DNA from: Kosakonia pseudosacchari
Lineage (GTDB): Bacteria > Pseudomonadota > Gammaproteobacteria > Enterobacterales > Enterobacteriaceae
Direction: 5' to 3'
Length of the DNA stretch: 64,000 nt
NCBI RefSeq assembly: GCF_900184035.1
Contig: NZ_FXWP01000027.1
Coordinates: 264,015-328,014, forward strand
Positions within the stretch are counted from its first letter, which is position 1. Each line of letters starts with the position of its first letter. Below the pieces are notes generated by a model, which was not told where the DNA came from, made no database searches, and worked only from the letters and a program-made list of their open reading frames with translations. The position numbers and the translations under genes are program-made. This document shows, piece after piece, positions 55,199 to 63,867 of this stretch.

Positions 55199-56110
55199 TT
55201 ATTCACTGGTGATTCGTGCGAGTAACGACGGAGAGGTTTTCCACCCGGACGGCTCCACCGATACACTGGCGGATAAACCCGCCACTAACTCCACGCCCGC
55301 AGGGAGCTGGTCGATATGAATACGCACCGGTACGCGCTGCGCGAGCCGCACCCAGTTAAAGGTGGGGTTGACGTCCGGCAGGCCAAGACCGCCTGTTTCG
55401 TCATTACTGTCGCCGATGCCGTGCCCGATGCTCTCAACGTGACCGGTTAAGACAGGTTCAAAGCCCATCAGCGCGATGTGCGCGCGATTTCCGACATGAA
55501 TATGCCGCAGTTTTGTCTCCTCAAAATAGCCCACAACCCAGAAACTGTTCGCATCAATGATGGCCACTTTGGTTTCCCCGGCGGTGGCGTAGTCGCCCGG
55601 ACGCAGTCGGAGATGGGTAACATAGCCCGCGACCGGCGCGCGCACCGTGGCATGGGATAAATTAAGCTGTGCCAGTTCCAGCGCCGCCAGCGCACCATGA
55701 TAATTTGCCGCCGCGATGCTGGCCGCGCTGCCTGTTTGTTGCAAGTCCTCGCTGGAGATCACGCCTTTGATCTGTGAGCGCCTTGCCGCCGCATCCTGGC
55801 GCATTAACATCTCATGACGTTTCGCCTCAACATCTGCCTGCGCACTGGCCACCGCCAGCTTCAGCCAGTGCGGATCGATTGAATAGAGCACATCGCCACG
55901 ATTAACCCACTGATTATCGCGAACCGCGACATTTGCCACCGGCCCGGAAACATCCGGCGCTATCTGTACCACATCAGCCCGCACCCGGCCATCACGAGTC
56001 CAGGGACGCTGCGCGTAATGTTTCCACATCATGTAAGCGAGGAAGGTAGCCACCAGCACAGCGCTTAAGGTCAGTGCATAACGGCTTAAAAGAGAAAAAA
56101 AGGATTTCAT
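55199..56110 (-). CDS. HlyD-family adaptor of a FUSC efflux system
   Basis: A 303-residue membrane-fusion protein with one N-terminal helix (ALTLSAVLVATFLAYMMW), the RPWTRDGRVRADVVQIAPDVSGPV motif, a lipoyl domain and a helical hairpin, then ATVRAPVAGYVTHLRLRPGDYATAG, as in AaeA/EmrA-type adaptors. The ATG at 56110 overlaps the stop of the DUF1656 gene by 4 nt (ATGA). Third gene of the FUSC operon. Presumed to link the FUSC protein to an outer-membrane channel. Confidence 0.9.
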   Translation of the reverse strand: MKSFFSLLSRYALTLSAVLVATFLAYMMWKHYAQRPWTRDGRVRADVVQIAPDVSGPVANVAVRDNQWVNRGDVLYSIDPHWLKLAVASAQADVEAKRHEMLMRQDAAARRSQIKGVISSEDLQQTGSAASIAAANYHGALAALELAQLNLSHATVRAPVAGYVTHLRLRPGDYATAGETKVAIIDANSFWVVGYFEETKLRHIHVGNRAHIALMGFEPVLTGHVESIGHGIGDSNDETGGLGLPDVNPTFNWVRLAQRVPVRIHIDQLPAGVELVAGLSASVSVEPSGWKTSPSLLARITSE

Positions 56111-56322
56111 ACAACTAACCCCAGTGCGTTCAGCCCCTGCATAAGCAGGAAAAAAGTCACAATGTAAGTGGATAAACTCATCAGCGGACGCCATGGCAAA
56201 CGGCGATAGCGCCTGCTGAAAGTGAAAAGTGGTAGCCATAACAGCGTGCAGAACAGGGCGGCAAGGGAGATCACCAGCAGGCCTGGGACGTATACCCCGC
56301 CGAGATTAATGTCATTAATCAT
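56107..56322 (-). CDS. DUF1656 small membrane protein (AaeX-like)
   Basis: A 71-residue protein with two hydrophobic helices (VPGLLVISLAALFCTLLWLPLF and LMSLSTYIVTFFLLMQGLNALG), the size and shape of AaeX. It overlaps the FUSC gene end by 8 nt and the HlyD gene start by 4 nt, so all three are tightly coupled. Confidence 0.9.
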   Translation of the reverse strand: MINDINLGGVYVPGLLVISLAALFCTLLWLPLFTFSRRYRRLPWRPLMSLSTYIVTFFLLMQGLNALGLVV

Positions 56323-58378
56323 CGGCGCGCCCCGTGTACGGTTCGCTTAATGCGCAGTGCAGATCAACCAGGCAGTCAATGAACTGGCGCGACTGCTCAT
56401 GGGGATGCAGGGATGTGGGGCCAATCATGGCCTGAATCCGCTGACGTAGCGCACTCGGTGCGGTATCGCGGGCAAGCAGAGAGAGGAGCTCGCCAATGTC
56501 ATGCGCTTTTTGGCGGTCTTTCTGCGCCTGAAAACGGCGTAAGTGCATCACGGAAAGGCCAATGCGCAACGCGTGCAGCATCTGGTTAAGCGTTTGCTCT
56601 GCGGAGTGCCCGCTCCGCTGTAAACGCGGCAGTAACAGCGCGGTCCGGTCTATCATCAGATTGGTCCAGTGGGTTTCATCGGGTTTGAATACGCCTTTCA
56701 CGCTGCGTCGAACGTCGCGTCGGCAGACGCGTAGCAAGCGTTCAATGGCGGCGTCAGCCTGCACGGTTTGCAGCAAGCTCATACTGACCACCGCAAAGCC
56801 GGTGGCGGCAAAGAGCGCGATGGCGGTATTGACGGCCACGGCGAAATCGCCGCTGTAGTGGGCACCTAACTCGCACAAAATAGGCAGTGTCAGGGTGATC
56901 CCCATGGCCATGAACGTGGTAGCGGGGCGAGCCTGTAACGATCCCGCCAGCAGATAGGCCGGTGCGAGCACCGCCACCAGCAGCGGAAACTCAGTCACCA
57001 GAGGCAGCAGGGCGAAGCTGTAAAGCAGGCTTATCATCACGCCCCAGGCTGAACCCACCATATATTTCACAATGTGCGGCGCCGGGGTATCGAAACTGCC
57101 AAACAGCGTGCAGCAGACCCCAAGGATAGAAACCGCCGTCGCGCCATCGGGCCATGCGGAGTCAATCCATATCAGGCAACCGCTCAGGATGGTGACAAAT
57201 GCACCCAGCGCGGTACGCGCCGCAGACAGGCTGTCGCGGTGGAAGACATAGCCTTTCGCCGGTTTCTCTTCGGCTGGCATTTGCGTCGGTTTTGCATGCG
57301 CGAGGGCGTTCGCGAGCCGCTCGCATTGCAGCAAAAGCGTAATGGCTTCATGCAGGTGACGGACAAAGTTCCTCTGAAGCGCTGTTTCAAAGGTCAGCGC
57401 CTCTGTGGCGGCGAATTGTTCGGTTAACGTCGCACTGCGTTCTGCCAACGCTTGTCCGGTGATTTTCCGTTTTGCACACTCTTCCCCGGCGAGCCAGCTC
57501 TGCACCTCTTCCAGCAGCATCTGAACATTGGCGGGCAGCGCAGTGACCAACAGCAAACGATCGTGTATTTCACCGCTGACGATCAACAAGCGCGCCAGCT
57601 TGTCATGAAGGGCTTTGCGCGCATGACGAACCGGTGCTGAGTAGGCGAAGTCGTAAGGAATATGGTGGCTCAGGCCTTGCAGAAACTGTAACGCCAGCGC
57701 CAGTCGCAGATTGGCGGCCGCCTCATTGGCACTGCCTGCTAACGCGTCGGCCAGCATCTGGCGCGCAGAATGCAGCGTTTGCGCTATTTTGCTGTTGAAC
57801 AGGCCGGAGATCCGTTTTGGCAACACATAGCGGTGAATCAGCGCCGCACAGAAGATGCCAATCCCGATCTCCTGCACGCGAACAATGGCGGTATCAAAAA
57901 TCGCGCCGGGGTGAAATACCGCCGGAAAACCGATCAGACTCGCCGTATAACCTGCCAGCACAAAGGCGTAAGCACGGGGGGTGCGCTCAAGCAGCGATAA
58001 ATAGAGACAAAAGGTGATCCAGCCGGTGAGTACCACGCTACAGACAATCGGCGTGTTCACGAAAGTGGGCACAATCAACACCGTCGCGCCGGCACCCACT
58101 ATCGTACCGGCTAAGCGGTAGACGCTTCTGCTCAGCGACGCGCCAACGGAGGTTTGCGACACAATATAAACGGTAATGATCGCCCACGAAGGTTTTTCAA
58201 GGCCGATCGATAAGGCGATGTAATACGCGAGCATTGCCGCGGCAAAACTTTTGGCGGAATAGAGTAATGCGTTGGCATCGCCCGTCAATGCGACTGAACT
58301 AAACATCGCGCCCGTGCGACGGCGCAGGGCCGATAAGTCGCGCAATAAACGGCTGGGTGAGGAATCGATTTTGTTCAT
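56315..58378 (-). CDS. FUSC-family inner-membrane transporter (AaeB-like)
   Basis: A 687-residue protein with two sets of about six helices around large cytoplasmic parts. The N-terminal LEKPSWAIITVYIVSQTSVGASLSRSVYRLAGTIVGA and the second-half LIWIDSAWPDGATAVSILGVCC are FUSC/AaeB signatures. AaeB exports aromatic carboxylates. The order here (FUSC, DUF1656, HlyD) differs from E. coli aaeXAB. An AraC gene is divergent. Confidence 0.93.
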   Translation of the reverse strand: MNKIDSSPSRLLRDLSALRRRTGAMFSSVALTGDANALLYSAKSFAAAMLAYYIALSIGLEKPSWAIITVYIVSQTSVGASLSRSVYRLAGTIVGAGATVLIVPTFVNTPIVCSVVLTGWITFCLYLSLLERTPRAYAFVLAGYTASLIGFPAVFHPGAIFDTAIVRVQEIGIGIFCAALIHRYVLPKRISGLFNSKIAQTLHSARQMLADALAGSANEAAANLRLALALQFLQGLSHHIPYDFAYSAPVRHARKALHDKLARLLIVSGEIHDRLLLVTALPANVQMLLEEVQSWLAGEECAKRKITGQALAERSATLTEQFAATEALTFETALQRNFVRHLHEAITLLLQCERLANALAHAKPTQMPAEEKPAKGYVFHRDSLSAARTALGAFVTILSGCLIWIDSAWPDGATAVSILGVCCTLFGSFDTPAPHIVKYMVGSAWGVMISLLYSFALLPLVTEFPLLVAVLAPAYLLAGSLQARPATTFMAMGITLTLPILCELGAHYSGDFAVAVNTAIALFAATGFAVVSMSLLQTVQADAAIERLLRVCRRDVRRSVKGVFKPDETHWTNLMIDRTALLLPRLQRSGHSAEQTLNQMLHALRIGLSVMHLRRFQAQKDRQKAHDIGELLSLLARDTAPSALRQRIQAMIGPTSLHPHEQSRQFIDCLVDLHCALSEPYTGRADD

Positions 58379-58455
58379 GCCGGGAAGTATTACCGGCTTG
58401 CGTACGCTATTAAATACTCTATTCTGTCAAAAAATACCTAAATGTTGCCAATCGT

Positions 58456-59244
58456 ATGCAGCCTAACTACGCCACCACCGTGTTTGACCCCGACGACACG
58501 CACAGCCCGGCTGTCGCCCGTCGTCTGGATTTCGTTGATTACGAAGCCGAAGTGCCGGTGCATACGCACCGCAAAGGACAATTAATCATTGCGCTATATG
58601 GTGCGGTGACCTGTCGTGCGGAAAACGAGATCTGGATAGTGCCGCCGCACTGCGCGGTATGGATCCCAGGCGGCACGCCTCACAGCGCCAGCGCCACCTG
58701 GAACGCGCATCTGAATTATCTTTTTATTGAACCCGGCGCCGCAGCGTTGCCGAATCGCTGCTGCACGCTGGCGATTTCTCCGCTGGTTAGAGAGTTAGTT
58801 GATCGCTTAACCCGTGAACAGGCCGATTACCCGCCAGATAGCCATGCCGCGAGGCTAACCCGCGTCACGCTTGATGAACTGGTCACCATGCCGCAGCAGA
58901 ACTTCAGTTTACCGGTTTCGGCCCATGCCAAAATACGCGCCATGGCCGATACGCTGGTGAGCCATCCGGAGGATCGCAGCACGTTTAAAGCATGGGCGAA
59001 GCGCCTTGCGCTCAGTGAACGCTCCCTGGCGCGCCTGATGTTGCGCGAGACGGGGCTGACGTTTGGGCGATGGCGTCAGCAACTCCACTTGATTATTGCG
59101 CTGCAGGCGTTAGCCAGCGGTGAATCAGTGCAAAACGTGGCGACAAAACTCGGTTATGAATCCGTTAATGCGTTTATCACCATGTTCAGAAAAACGATGG
59201 GCAGCACGCCAGCCCACTACTTTGCCGAGCGGAAAACGCCGTAA
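58456..59244 (+). CDS. AraC-family regulator of the FUSC operon
   Basis: A 262-residue regulator: an N-terminal cupin (VPVHTHRKGQLIIALYGAVTCRAENEIWIVPPHCAVWIPGGTPHS) and the AraC DNA-binding domain (WAKRLALSERSLARLMLRETGLTFGRWRQQLHLIIALQALASGESVQNVATKLGYESVNAFITMFRKTMG). Divergent from the FUSC operon by 77 bp, so it most likely controls it. In this subfamily (NimR/YeaM-like) members regulate nearby efflux pumps. Confidence 0.9.
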   Translation: MQPNYATTVFDPDDTHSPAVARRLDFVDYEAEVPVHTHRKGQLIIALYGAVTCRAENEIWIVPPHCAVWIPGGTPHSASATWNAHLNYLFIEPGAAALPNRCCTLAISPLVRELVDRLTREQADYPPDSHAARLTRVTLDELVTMPQQNFSLPVSAHAKIRAMADTLVSHPEDRSTFKAWAKRLALSERSLARLMLRETGLTFGRWRQQLHLIIALQALASGESVQNVATKLGYESVNAFITMFRKTMGSTPAHYFAERKTP

Positions 59245-59287
59245 CCTGCATGCACCTGGGCCTGACATCAGCCCGGGCGCTTGCAGG
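59245..59287. terminator. Bidirectional hairpin between AraC and DUF1304 genes
   Basis: Imperfect stem CCTGCATGCACCTGGGC/GCCCGGGCGCTTGCAGG around CTGACATCA, between convergent genes. Confidence 0.6.
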
Positions 59288-59299
59288 CAGAGACAACAT

Positions 59300-59650
59300 T
59301 CACTGCATCAGCAGGGCAATCAACGCCAGCAGCGCCGGAAGCGCCTGCACAACGAGTATTTTCCGGCTGGCTGTGACGGCACCGAAAACCCCGGCAATCA
59401 GCACACAGATCAGAAAAAAGAGCGTGACTGGGACGCCGCTTTCACCCAGCCATAATCCCCAGCATAACCCCGCCGCCAGAAAGCCGTTATAAAGCCCCTG
59501 GTTGGCAGCCAGCACGCGGGTGTCGCGTGCAAACTCCGCGCTAAGATTAAAGGCTTTGCGGCCTGTTTTGGTGTCCCACAAAAACATTTCAAGCACCAGA
59601 ATGTACAGATGAATAGCGGCGACAATGGCAACGAGAACAGTAGCTAACAC
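59300..59650 (-). CDS. DUF1304 membrane protein
   Basis: A 116-residue protein with four helices. LATVLVAIVAAIHLYILVLEMFLWDTKTGRKAFNLS and VLAANQGLYNGFLAAGLCWGLWLG are the DUF1304 signature. The frame is open to 59851, but the GTG at 59650 with TAAGG 6 nt upstream starts the domain. Function unknown. Confidence 0.88.
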   Translation of the reverse strand: MLATVLVAIVAAIHLYILVLEMFLWDTKTGRKAFNLSAEFARDTRVLAANQGLYNGFLAAGLCWGLWLGESGVPVTLFFLICVLIAGVFGAVTASRKILVVQALPALLALIALLMQ

Positions 59651-59808
59651 AGGAAACCTTACTGGATAAGGGCAGGTGACGTGGAGTATAGATAATTGCG
59701 GCGGCCGGCGCAGCGAGCATGATGAGGATGATGTCGTTTTTCGCGCCTCATCGCATTTCGCCCCACCGATAATATGACTGATGGCAGGTTTGAGCAGGGT
59801 AGTGGTTA

Positions 59809-60480
59809 ATGATGAACATGTACGAAAAACAGTATCGGGAACTGATAGCAAACGGAGAAGCCGCCTGGGCTGGAAGCGGTTATCTCAGGGCGAAGGAACA
59901 ACAGGAGCAGGTTTTTTCATGGCTTGGGCAGCACCACTATCTCCCGCAACCTGGCGCAACGGTGCTTGAGCTGGGCTGCGGCAATGGCGCGATGGCCGCG
60001 CACTATTTTGCCAGCCGGGGTGACGATGTCTGGGGCGTGGATTTCGCGCAAACCGCGATCCGCTGGGCTGAAGAACGTTTTACGCAAGCAGGGCTGAGTG
60101 CGCACTTTTTTGTCGGTGATGTCTGCCACCTTCCGCAGTGCGAAGCGGCAATGTTTGACCTGATCATTGATGGTAGCTGCTTGCACTGCCTGATTGGGGA
60201 GGCAAGGCAGCGCTGTTTTGCTGAAGTGCGACGATTGCTCAAACCTGCAGGTCATTTCGTTGTCAGCTCAATGTGCGGTATGCCGCGTTATCAGGAAGAC
60301 TGGGAGAATTACGATGCTGAATACCATCACCTGCTCAGAGAGGGTCAACCCTGGCGCACGCTAAAACCACTCCCGGCCTTAGTGGAGGAGCTGCAAAAAG
60401 CGCAATTCACCGTGCTGGCAAGCCGTGTTAATTGCAACCCGTGGTGGGATCATGCGACCTTAGTTTGCGCAGCGCATTGA
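59809..60480 (+). CDS. Class I SAM-dependent methyltransferase
   Basis: A 223-residue methyltransferase. The SAM-binding motif I is VLELGCGNGAMAAHYFASRGDDVWGVDF at about 50-77, followed by motif LIIDGSCLHCLIG and LKPAGHFVVSSM. Similar small-molecule methyltransferases act on O- or N-containing metabolites or detoxify oxyanions such as tellurite. The substrate is not decidable. Start ATG at 59809, other ATGs lie within three codons. Confidence 0.9.
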   Translation: MMNMYEKQYRELIANGEAAWAGSGYLRAKEQQEQVFSWLGQHHYLPQPGATVLELGCGNGAMAAHYFASRGDDVWGVDFAQTAIRWAEERFTQAGLSAHFFVGDVCHLPQCEAAMFDLIIDGSCLHCLIGEARQRCFAEVRRLLKPAGHFVVSSMCGMPRYQEDWENYDAEYHHLLREGQPWRTLKPLPALVEELQKAQFTVLASRVNCNPWWDHATLVCAAH

Positions 60481-60570
60481 CCTGCGGGGAGTGATTTGCC
60501 ACGACGTACAAAAGCGAAATACCGATCAGAGTAGGCGGGGGAGCCGCTGGCCGTCGCACTACGCGCAACG

Positions 60571-60598
60571 AAAAAAAAGACGACAAGAGATGTCGTCT
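60571..60598 (-). terminator. Intrinsic terminator of ybgA
   Basis: Minus-strand stem AGACGACA/TGTCGTCT with a 5-nt loop, then a run of eight T. It lies 57 bp after the ybgA stop. Confidence 0.85.
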
Positions 60599-60655
60599 AA
60601 ACGTGGAACGTGAGGAGCCCGTATCAGGGTCATTCGAGCTTTCTTGTGGTGGTAT

Positions 60656-61615
60656 TCAGTTGACGGTCAGGCGAAGACCAAGCACGTCCGGGTAGGGGGC
60701 AAAGTAATTTTGTTTTAACAGGTAGCGATCCGGGTATTCGGCCAGATAGTGTTTCAGCAGCGTTATTGGCGCGAGGATCGGCAGCAGCCCGTTGCGATAA
60801 TGAAGGATCACATCGCGCAGTTCGCCGCGCTGGCGGCTGTTCAAATGTTCACGGAAGTAGCCCTGAATGTGCATCAGCACGTTGGTATGATTTTTCCGTG
60901 ACGCGGTTTTTTTCAGGATCGCCATCAGCTTTTCGCGGTATGCCACAAAGAAGGCGTCCAGATCGTCCCATTCGTGTAGCGAGGCGACGAAGGGGCCAAT
61001 CTCCCGGTAACCGGCCTGGTCGTGCGCCAGCAACTGGAGTTTGTAGCGGCTGTGGTAGTCCAGCAACGCGCGACGGGTCAGCCCGTGAGCCTTGAGGGTG
61101 TTGAGTTCGTGCAGAGCGAAAACGCGCTCGACAAAGTTTTCCCGCAACAGCGGATCGTGCAGACGGCCATCCTCTTCAACCGGTAACCACGGATAGCGCG
61201 CCAGCAATGCGCCGGTAAACAGGCCCACACCCTCTTTACGCCCGCGATTGCCTTTTTCATCATACAGCCGCACGCGCTCCATGCCGCAGCTCGGCGATTT
61301 GGCACAGACGATAAAACCAGAAAAGGCGCTGACTTGCGGAAGATATGCCCCGGTGAAGTCAGCCATTTTTTGCGTTACATCTTCATGTGGCGCATGGCTG
61401 AAACGCATGCGGAGCGCTGCATCGCTGTTCTGCACCAGACGCAGCGCCGGGCGAGGTACGGGCAGGCCAATAGACATTTCAGGACACACCGGTTTGAACG
61501 TCACCCACTGTGCCAGCTCGTCCATCACAAAACCCATGCGTTTGTGCCCGCCGTCAAAGCGTACCGCCGAGCCGGTTAAACATCCGCTAATGCCAATGAT
61601 GGGTTGCGTGTTCAT
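60656..61615 (-). CDS. ybgA: YbgA, DUF523-DUF1722 fusion (TudS-like plus YbgA)
   Basis: A 319-residue protein. The N-terminal DUF523 domain has cysteines at 12, 44, 104 and 110 (ISGCLTG, PVCPEMS, CAKSPSCGM), as in the FeS thiouracil desulfidase TudS. The C-terminal DUF1722 domain (about 190-319) is the E. coli YbgA portion. E. coli encodes the second domain alone next to phrB. Here the photolyase gene is not adjacent. It lies 381 nt downstream of a MerR gene on the same strand. Proposed link to light/oxidative stress is inference. Confidence 0.9.
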   Translation of the reverse strand: MNTQPIIGISGCLTGSAVRFDGGHKRMGFVMDELAQWVTFKPVCPEMSIGLPVPRPALRLVQNSDAALRMRFSHAPHEDVTQKMADFTGAYLPQVSAFSGFIVCAKSPSCGMERVRLYDEKGNRGRKEGVGLFTGALLARYPWLPVEEDGRLHDPLLRENFVERVFALHELNTLKAHGLTRRALLDYHSRYKLQLLAHDQAGYREIGPFVASLHEWDDLDAFFVAYREKLMAILKKTASRKNHTNVLMHIQGYFREHLNSRQRGELRDVILHYRNGLLPILAPITLLKHYLAEYPDRYLLKQNYFAPYPDVLGLRLTVN

Positions 61616-61996
61616 GAGGTTATCCTCTTACTGCGCGTTATGGATGAAGAAACATGCCGCTTCGCAAATGGTCGCGGCGGGTGTCTTCATGCTGGTTGTA
61701 TTACGTAGAGCCCTGTAATGGCTGCCGTTGCCTTTCACCTGCCTGCGGAATGGCTTGCCCATGCTTTGAGAGCGTTAGCACTGAGACCTTCCGGAGGCGC
61801 TAAATAACGTGGTATTACGGCATACTTCAAACTTACACAATTAAATTTATTTGTCCAAGTTTTGCTGAGGATATTTTTAATTTGTCAATAAATTCAATGT
61901 GATGAAAATGCCGTCATTATGCGATTTTAATTCCTGTAGCAGACCCGCAACGTTTCACGGTTGTGCTGCGAAGAGGGCGAGTGGCGAAAAATGAAT
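61616..61996. other. Intergenic region, no gene recognised
   Basis: About 380 bp between the MerR gene and ybgA. AT-rich in 61800-61930. No ORF, no clear TTGTACAA site and no clear terminator. Confidence 0.45.
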
Positions 61997-62725
61997 TTAG
62001 AGGGAGATAATCTCGAGGGAGACGACAGAGGCTTGCCAGAGCGCGATCTGCTTTTTACGCGCGGCGGAGAGTGTGCCGGTGGTGACCAGTAGCCACTTTC
62101 GCTGCGGGAAAATCTCCGGAGCCAGCGTGGCGGGCGGCACTGGAAGAACGTCAATACGGTGACCCTGGCCGGTACGTTTAAGCGCTTCGAGCCAGATTTC
62201 GCACGGGTCGGTAAGATGCCATCCGCTAATGAGATAGTTATCGCCAGGCGCCTTTTTATCGCCTTCGAGGCAAAACGAGGTGTAGGAAAGGATGATGCCG
62301 TCCAGAACTTCGCGCAGGGTCATCATGGCAGGAATATTGGCTGAAACTTTGCTGCGCAGCGGGCGCAACACTTCGTTGACCAGCTCCGGGCGTGGATATT
62401 CGCGGCCTGAATCGTAAATTAACTGGCGCAGGGATTCGATTTTTCCCTCTTTCAGCCGCTGCAACATGCTCTCCTGCAGGGTGAGCCAGTTGTTAGTTCT
62501 GGGCGCTTCCGGACGCGCCAGCAGGGGTTTCACCTGACTTACCGGCACCCCTTTTTTCACCCAGTCGAGGATTTTCAGCGCCTGCTGGACATCATCATCA
62601 CTGTACAGCCGGTGGCCGCCCCCGGTACGCATCGGTTTAAGCAGGCCGTAACGCCGCTGCCACGCACGCAGCGTTGTCGGGGTGATCCCGCAAAGTTGAG
62701 CAAATTCGCCGATGGAGTAAGACAT
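61997..62725 (-). CDS. MerR-family regulator, MlrA/BluR/LitR-like
   Basis: A 242-residue MerR protein. The DNA-binding part (YSIGEFAQLCGITPTTLRAWQRRYGLLKPMRTGGGHRLYSDDDVQ) is close to MlrA and BluR, and the C-terminal half has the same helical/B12-like layout. It differs from both, so it is a third paralogue of the kind. It is divergent from the lipocalin gene and upstream of ybgA, which suggests it regulates both. No cobalamin-binding motif is visible by eye. Confidence 0.92.
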   Translation of the reverse strand: MSYSIGEFAQLCGITPTTLRAWQRRYGLLKPMRTGGGHRLYSDDDVQQALKILDWVKKGVPVSQVKPLLARPEAPRTNNWLTLQESMLQRLKEGKIESLRQLIYDSGREYPRPELVNEVLRPLRSKVSANIPAMMTLREVLDGIILSYTSFCLEGDKKAPGDNYLISGWHLTDPCEIWLEALKRTGQGHRIDVLPVPPATLAPEIFPQRKWLLVTTGTLSAARKKQIALWQASVVSLEIISL

Positions 62726-62843
62726 GAGGGAAACCTGATAAGAGAGAATGCTCTCAATATACTACGAATACTAATGGGTTGAATGAAGAGCGGACCGTTT
62801 GCACTACACTTTACTGCCAACTGCGACAATGAAAGGAGCTCTC

Positions 62844-63368
62844 ATGAAGCTATGGCCTGTGGTGACCGGTGTTGCTATCGCTTTGACACTGGTTGCCTGT
62901 AAATCTCCCACGCCACCAAAAGGGGTTCAGCCGATCACCGGCTTTGACGCCAGCCGTTATCTTGGTAAATGGTATGAAATTGCCCGTCTGGAGAACCGCT
63001 TCGAACGCGGGCTGGAACAGGTGACGGCTACCTACGGCAAACGCGGCGACGGGGGCATCAGCGTTCTCAACCGCGGGTATGATCCGCAAAAACGCAAATG
63101 GAGCGAGAGCGAAGGGAAAGCCTATTTCACCGGCGAACCGTCGACAGCCGCGCTGAAAGTCTCTTTCTTCGGCCCGTTTTACGGCGGCTATAACGTCATT
63201 AAACTTGACGATGATTACCAGTATGCGCTGGTGAGCGGCCCGAACCGCGACTATTTGTGGATCCTGTCGCGCACGCCAACGCTGCCAGAGGCGGTGATAC
63301 AAGATTATCTGAATACCGCGCGCGGTCTTGGTTTCCGGGTTGATCAACTGGTGTGGGTGAATCAGTAA
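62844..63368 (+). CDS. blc: Outer-membrane lipocalin Blc
   Basis: A 174-residue lipoprotein. The lipobox LVAC puts Cys19 at the mature start (MKLWPVVTGVAIALTLVACKS). The lipocalin motif GKWYEIARLENRFERGL follows, with GFRVDQLVWVNQ at the end. Blc binds lysophospholipids or fatty acids at the outer membrane and is stress-induced in E. coli. The ATG at 62844 has AAAGGAG 6 nt upstream; the frame opens at 62799. Confidence 0.94.
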   Translation: MKLWPVVTGVAIALTLVACKSPTPPKGVQPITGFDASRYLGKWYEIARLENRFERGLEQVTATYGKRGDGGISVLNRGYDPQKRKWSESEGKAYFTGEPSTAALKVSFFGPFYGGYNVIKLDDDYQYALVSGPNRDYLWILSRTPTLPEAVIQDYLNTARGLGFRVDQLVWVNQ

Positions 63369-63468
63369 CAGGGCGGTAAAACATTCTCCATGTTGCGTTG
63401 TAAAGGGTTTTTATCGGTCGGGGATTTGTCTGCGAGTCGGTAAGAACATCTGCGATGCTGAGCAAACA

Positions 63469-63494
63469 AAAATCCACGCAAGTGCGTGGATTTT
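63469..63494. terminator. Intrinsic terminator after blc
   Basis: Perfect 11-bp stem AAAATCCACGC/GCGTGGATTTT with an AAGT loop, 100 bp after blc. Bidirectional. Confidence 0.8.
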
Positions 63495-63655
63495 ATAGGG
63501 TTTGTGAATCTTCGTGAGATTCGATGTAACCTCATGAGACAACACATTTGACGTTGAACCGTGTTTTTTATTTTATATTATTGATATTTATTGTTTTATT
63601 TTCGAGCATTCTATCATTATACTCATGCTTGTACTCATTTTGGAATTGGCTCGCT

Positions 63656-63699
63656 TTCGAACTGCGCAGTTCGTATGTTCGACCCCATAATCGGCACCA
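63656..63699 (+). other. Decayed tRNA-Thr-like sequence / possible attachment site
   Basis: From TTCG at 63656 to the CCA at 63699 the sequence matches, from memory, the 3' half of E. coli thrW (anticodon arm to the acceptor end) at about four of five bases, including TTCGAC and ATCGGCACCA. There is a one-base indel, and the stems no longer pair, so it is not a working tRNA. A 16-bp perfect palindrome CGAACTGCGCAGTTCG (63658-63673) lies in it. thrW is a common phage/island target, so this may be an attachment remnant. Confidence 0.45.
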
Positions 63700-63781
63700 T
63701 TTCAAACTTTTGCCAAGTCTACCGAAACCAACTCAAAGCCCGTATACGGCTAGTTTCTAGCCCGTAGCTTAGCTTTTGGTG

Positions 63782-63834
63782 TCAACTGGATTCAACTGGA
63801 ATCAAATCACAGTTGGGGGCATAAGTGGGGGTAT
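63782..63834. repeat. Short direct repeats near the island edge
   Basis: TCAACTGGA occurs at 63782-63790 and 63792-63800. GGGGG-AT-type repeats occur as TGGGGGCAT (63814-63822) and TGGGGGTAT (63826-63834). Such repeats near a tRNA-like sequence can be recombinase-binding arms (inference). Confidence 0.5.
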
Positions 63835-63867
63835 TCTGTTTTCGGTCCAGGGATATGCCCCTAATGA

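Noticed and set aside
63656..63699. Intact tRNA gene
   Set aside because: The T-stem and acceptor stem do not pair, and the 5' half is missing. It is at most a remnant or attachment site.
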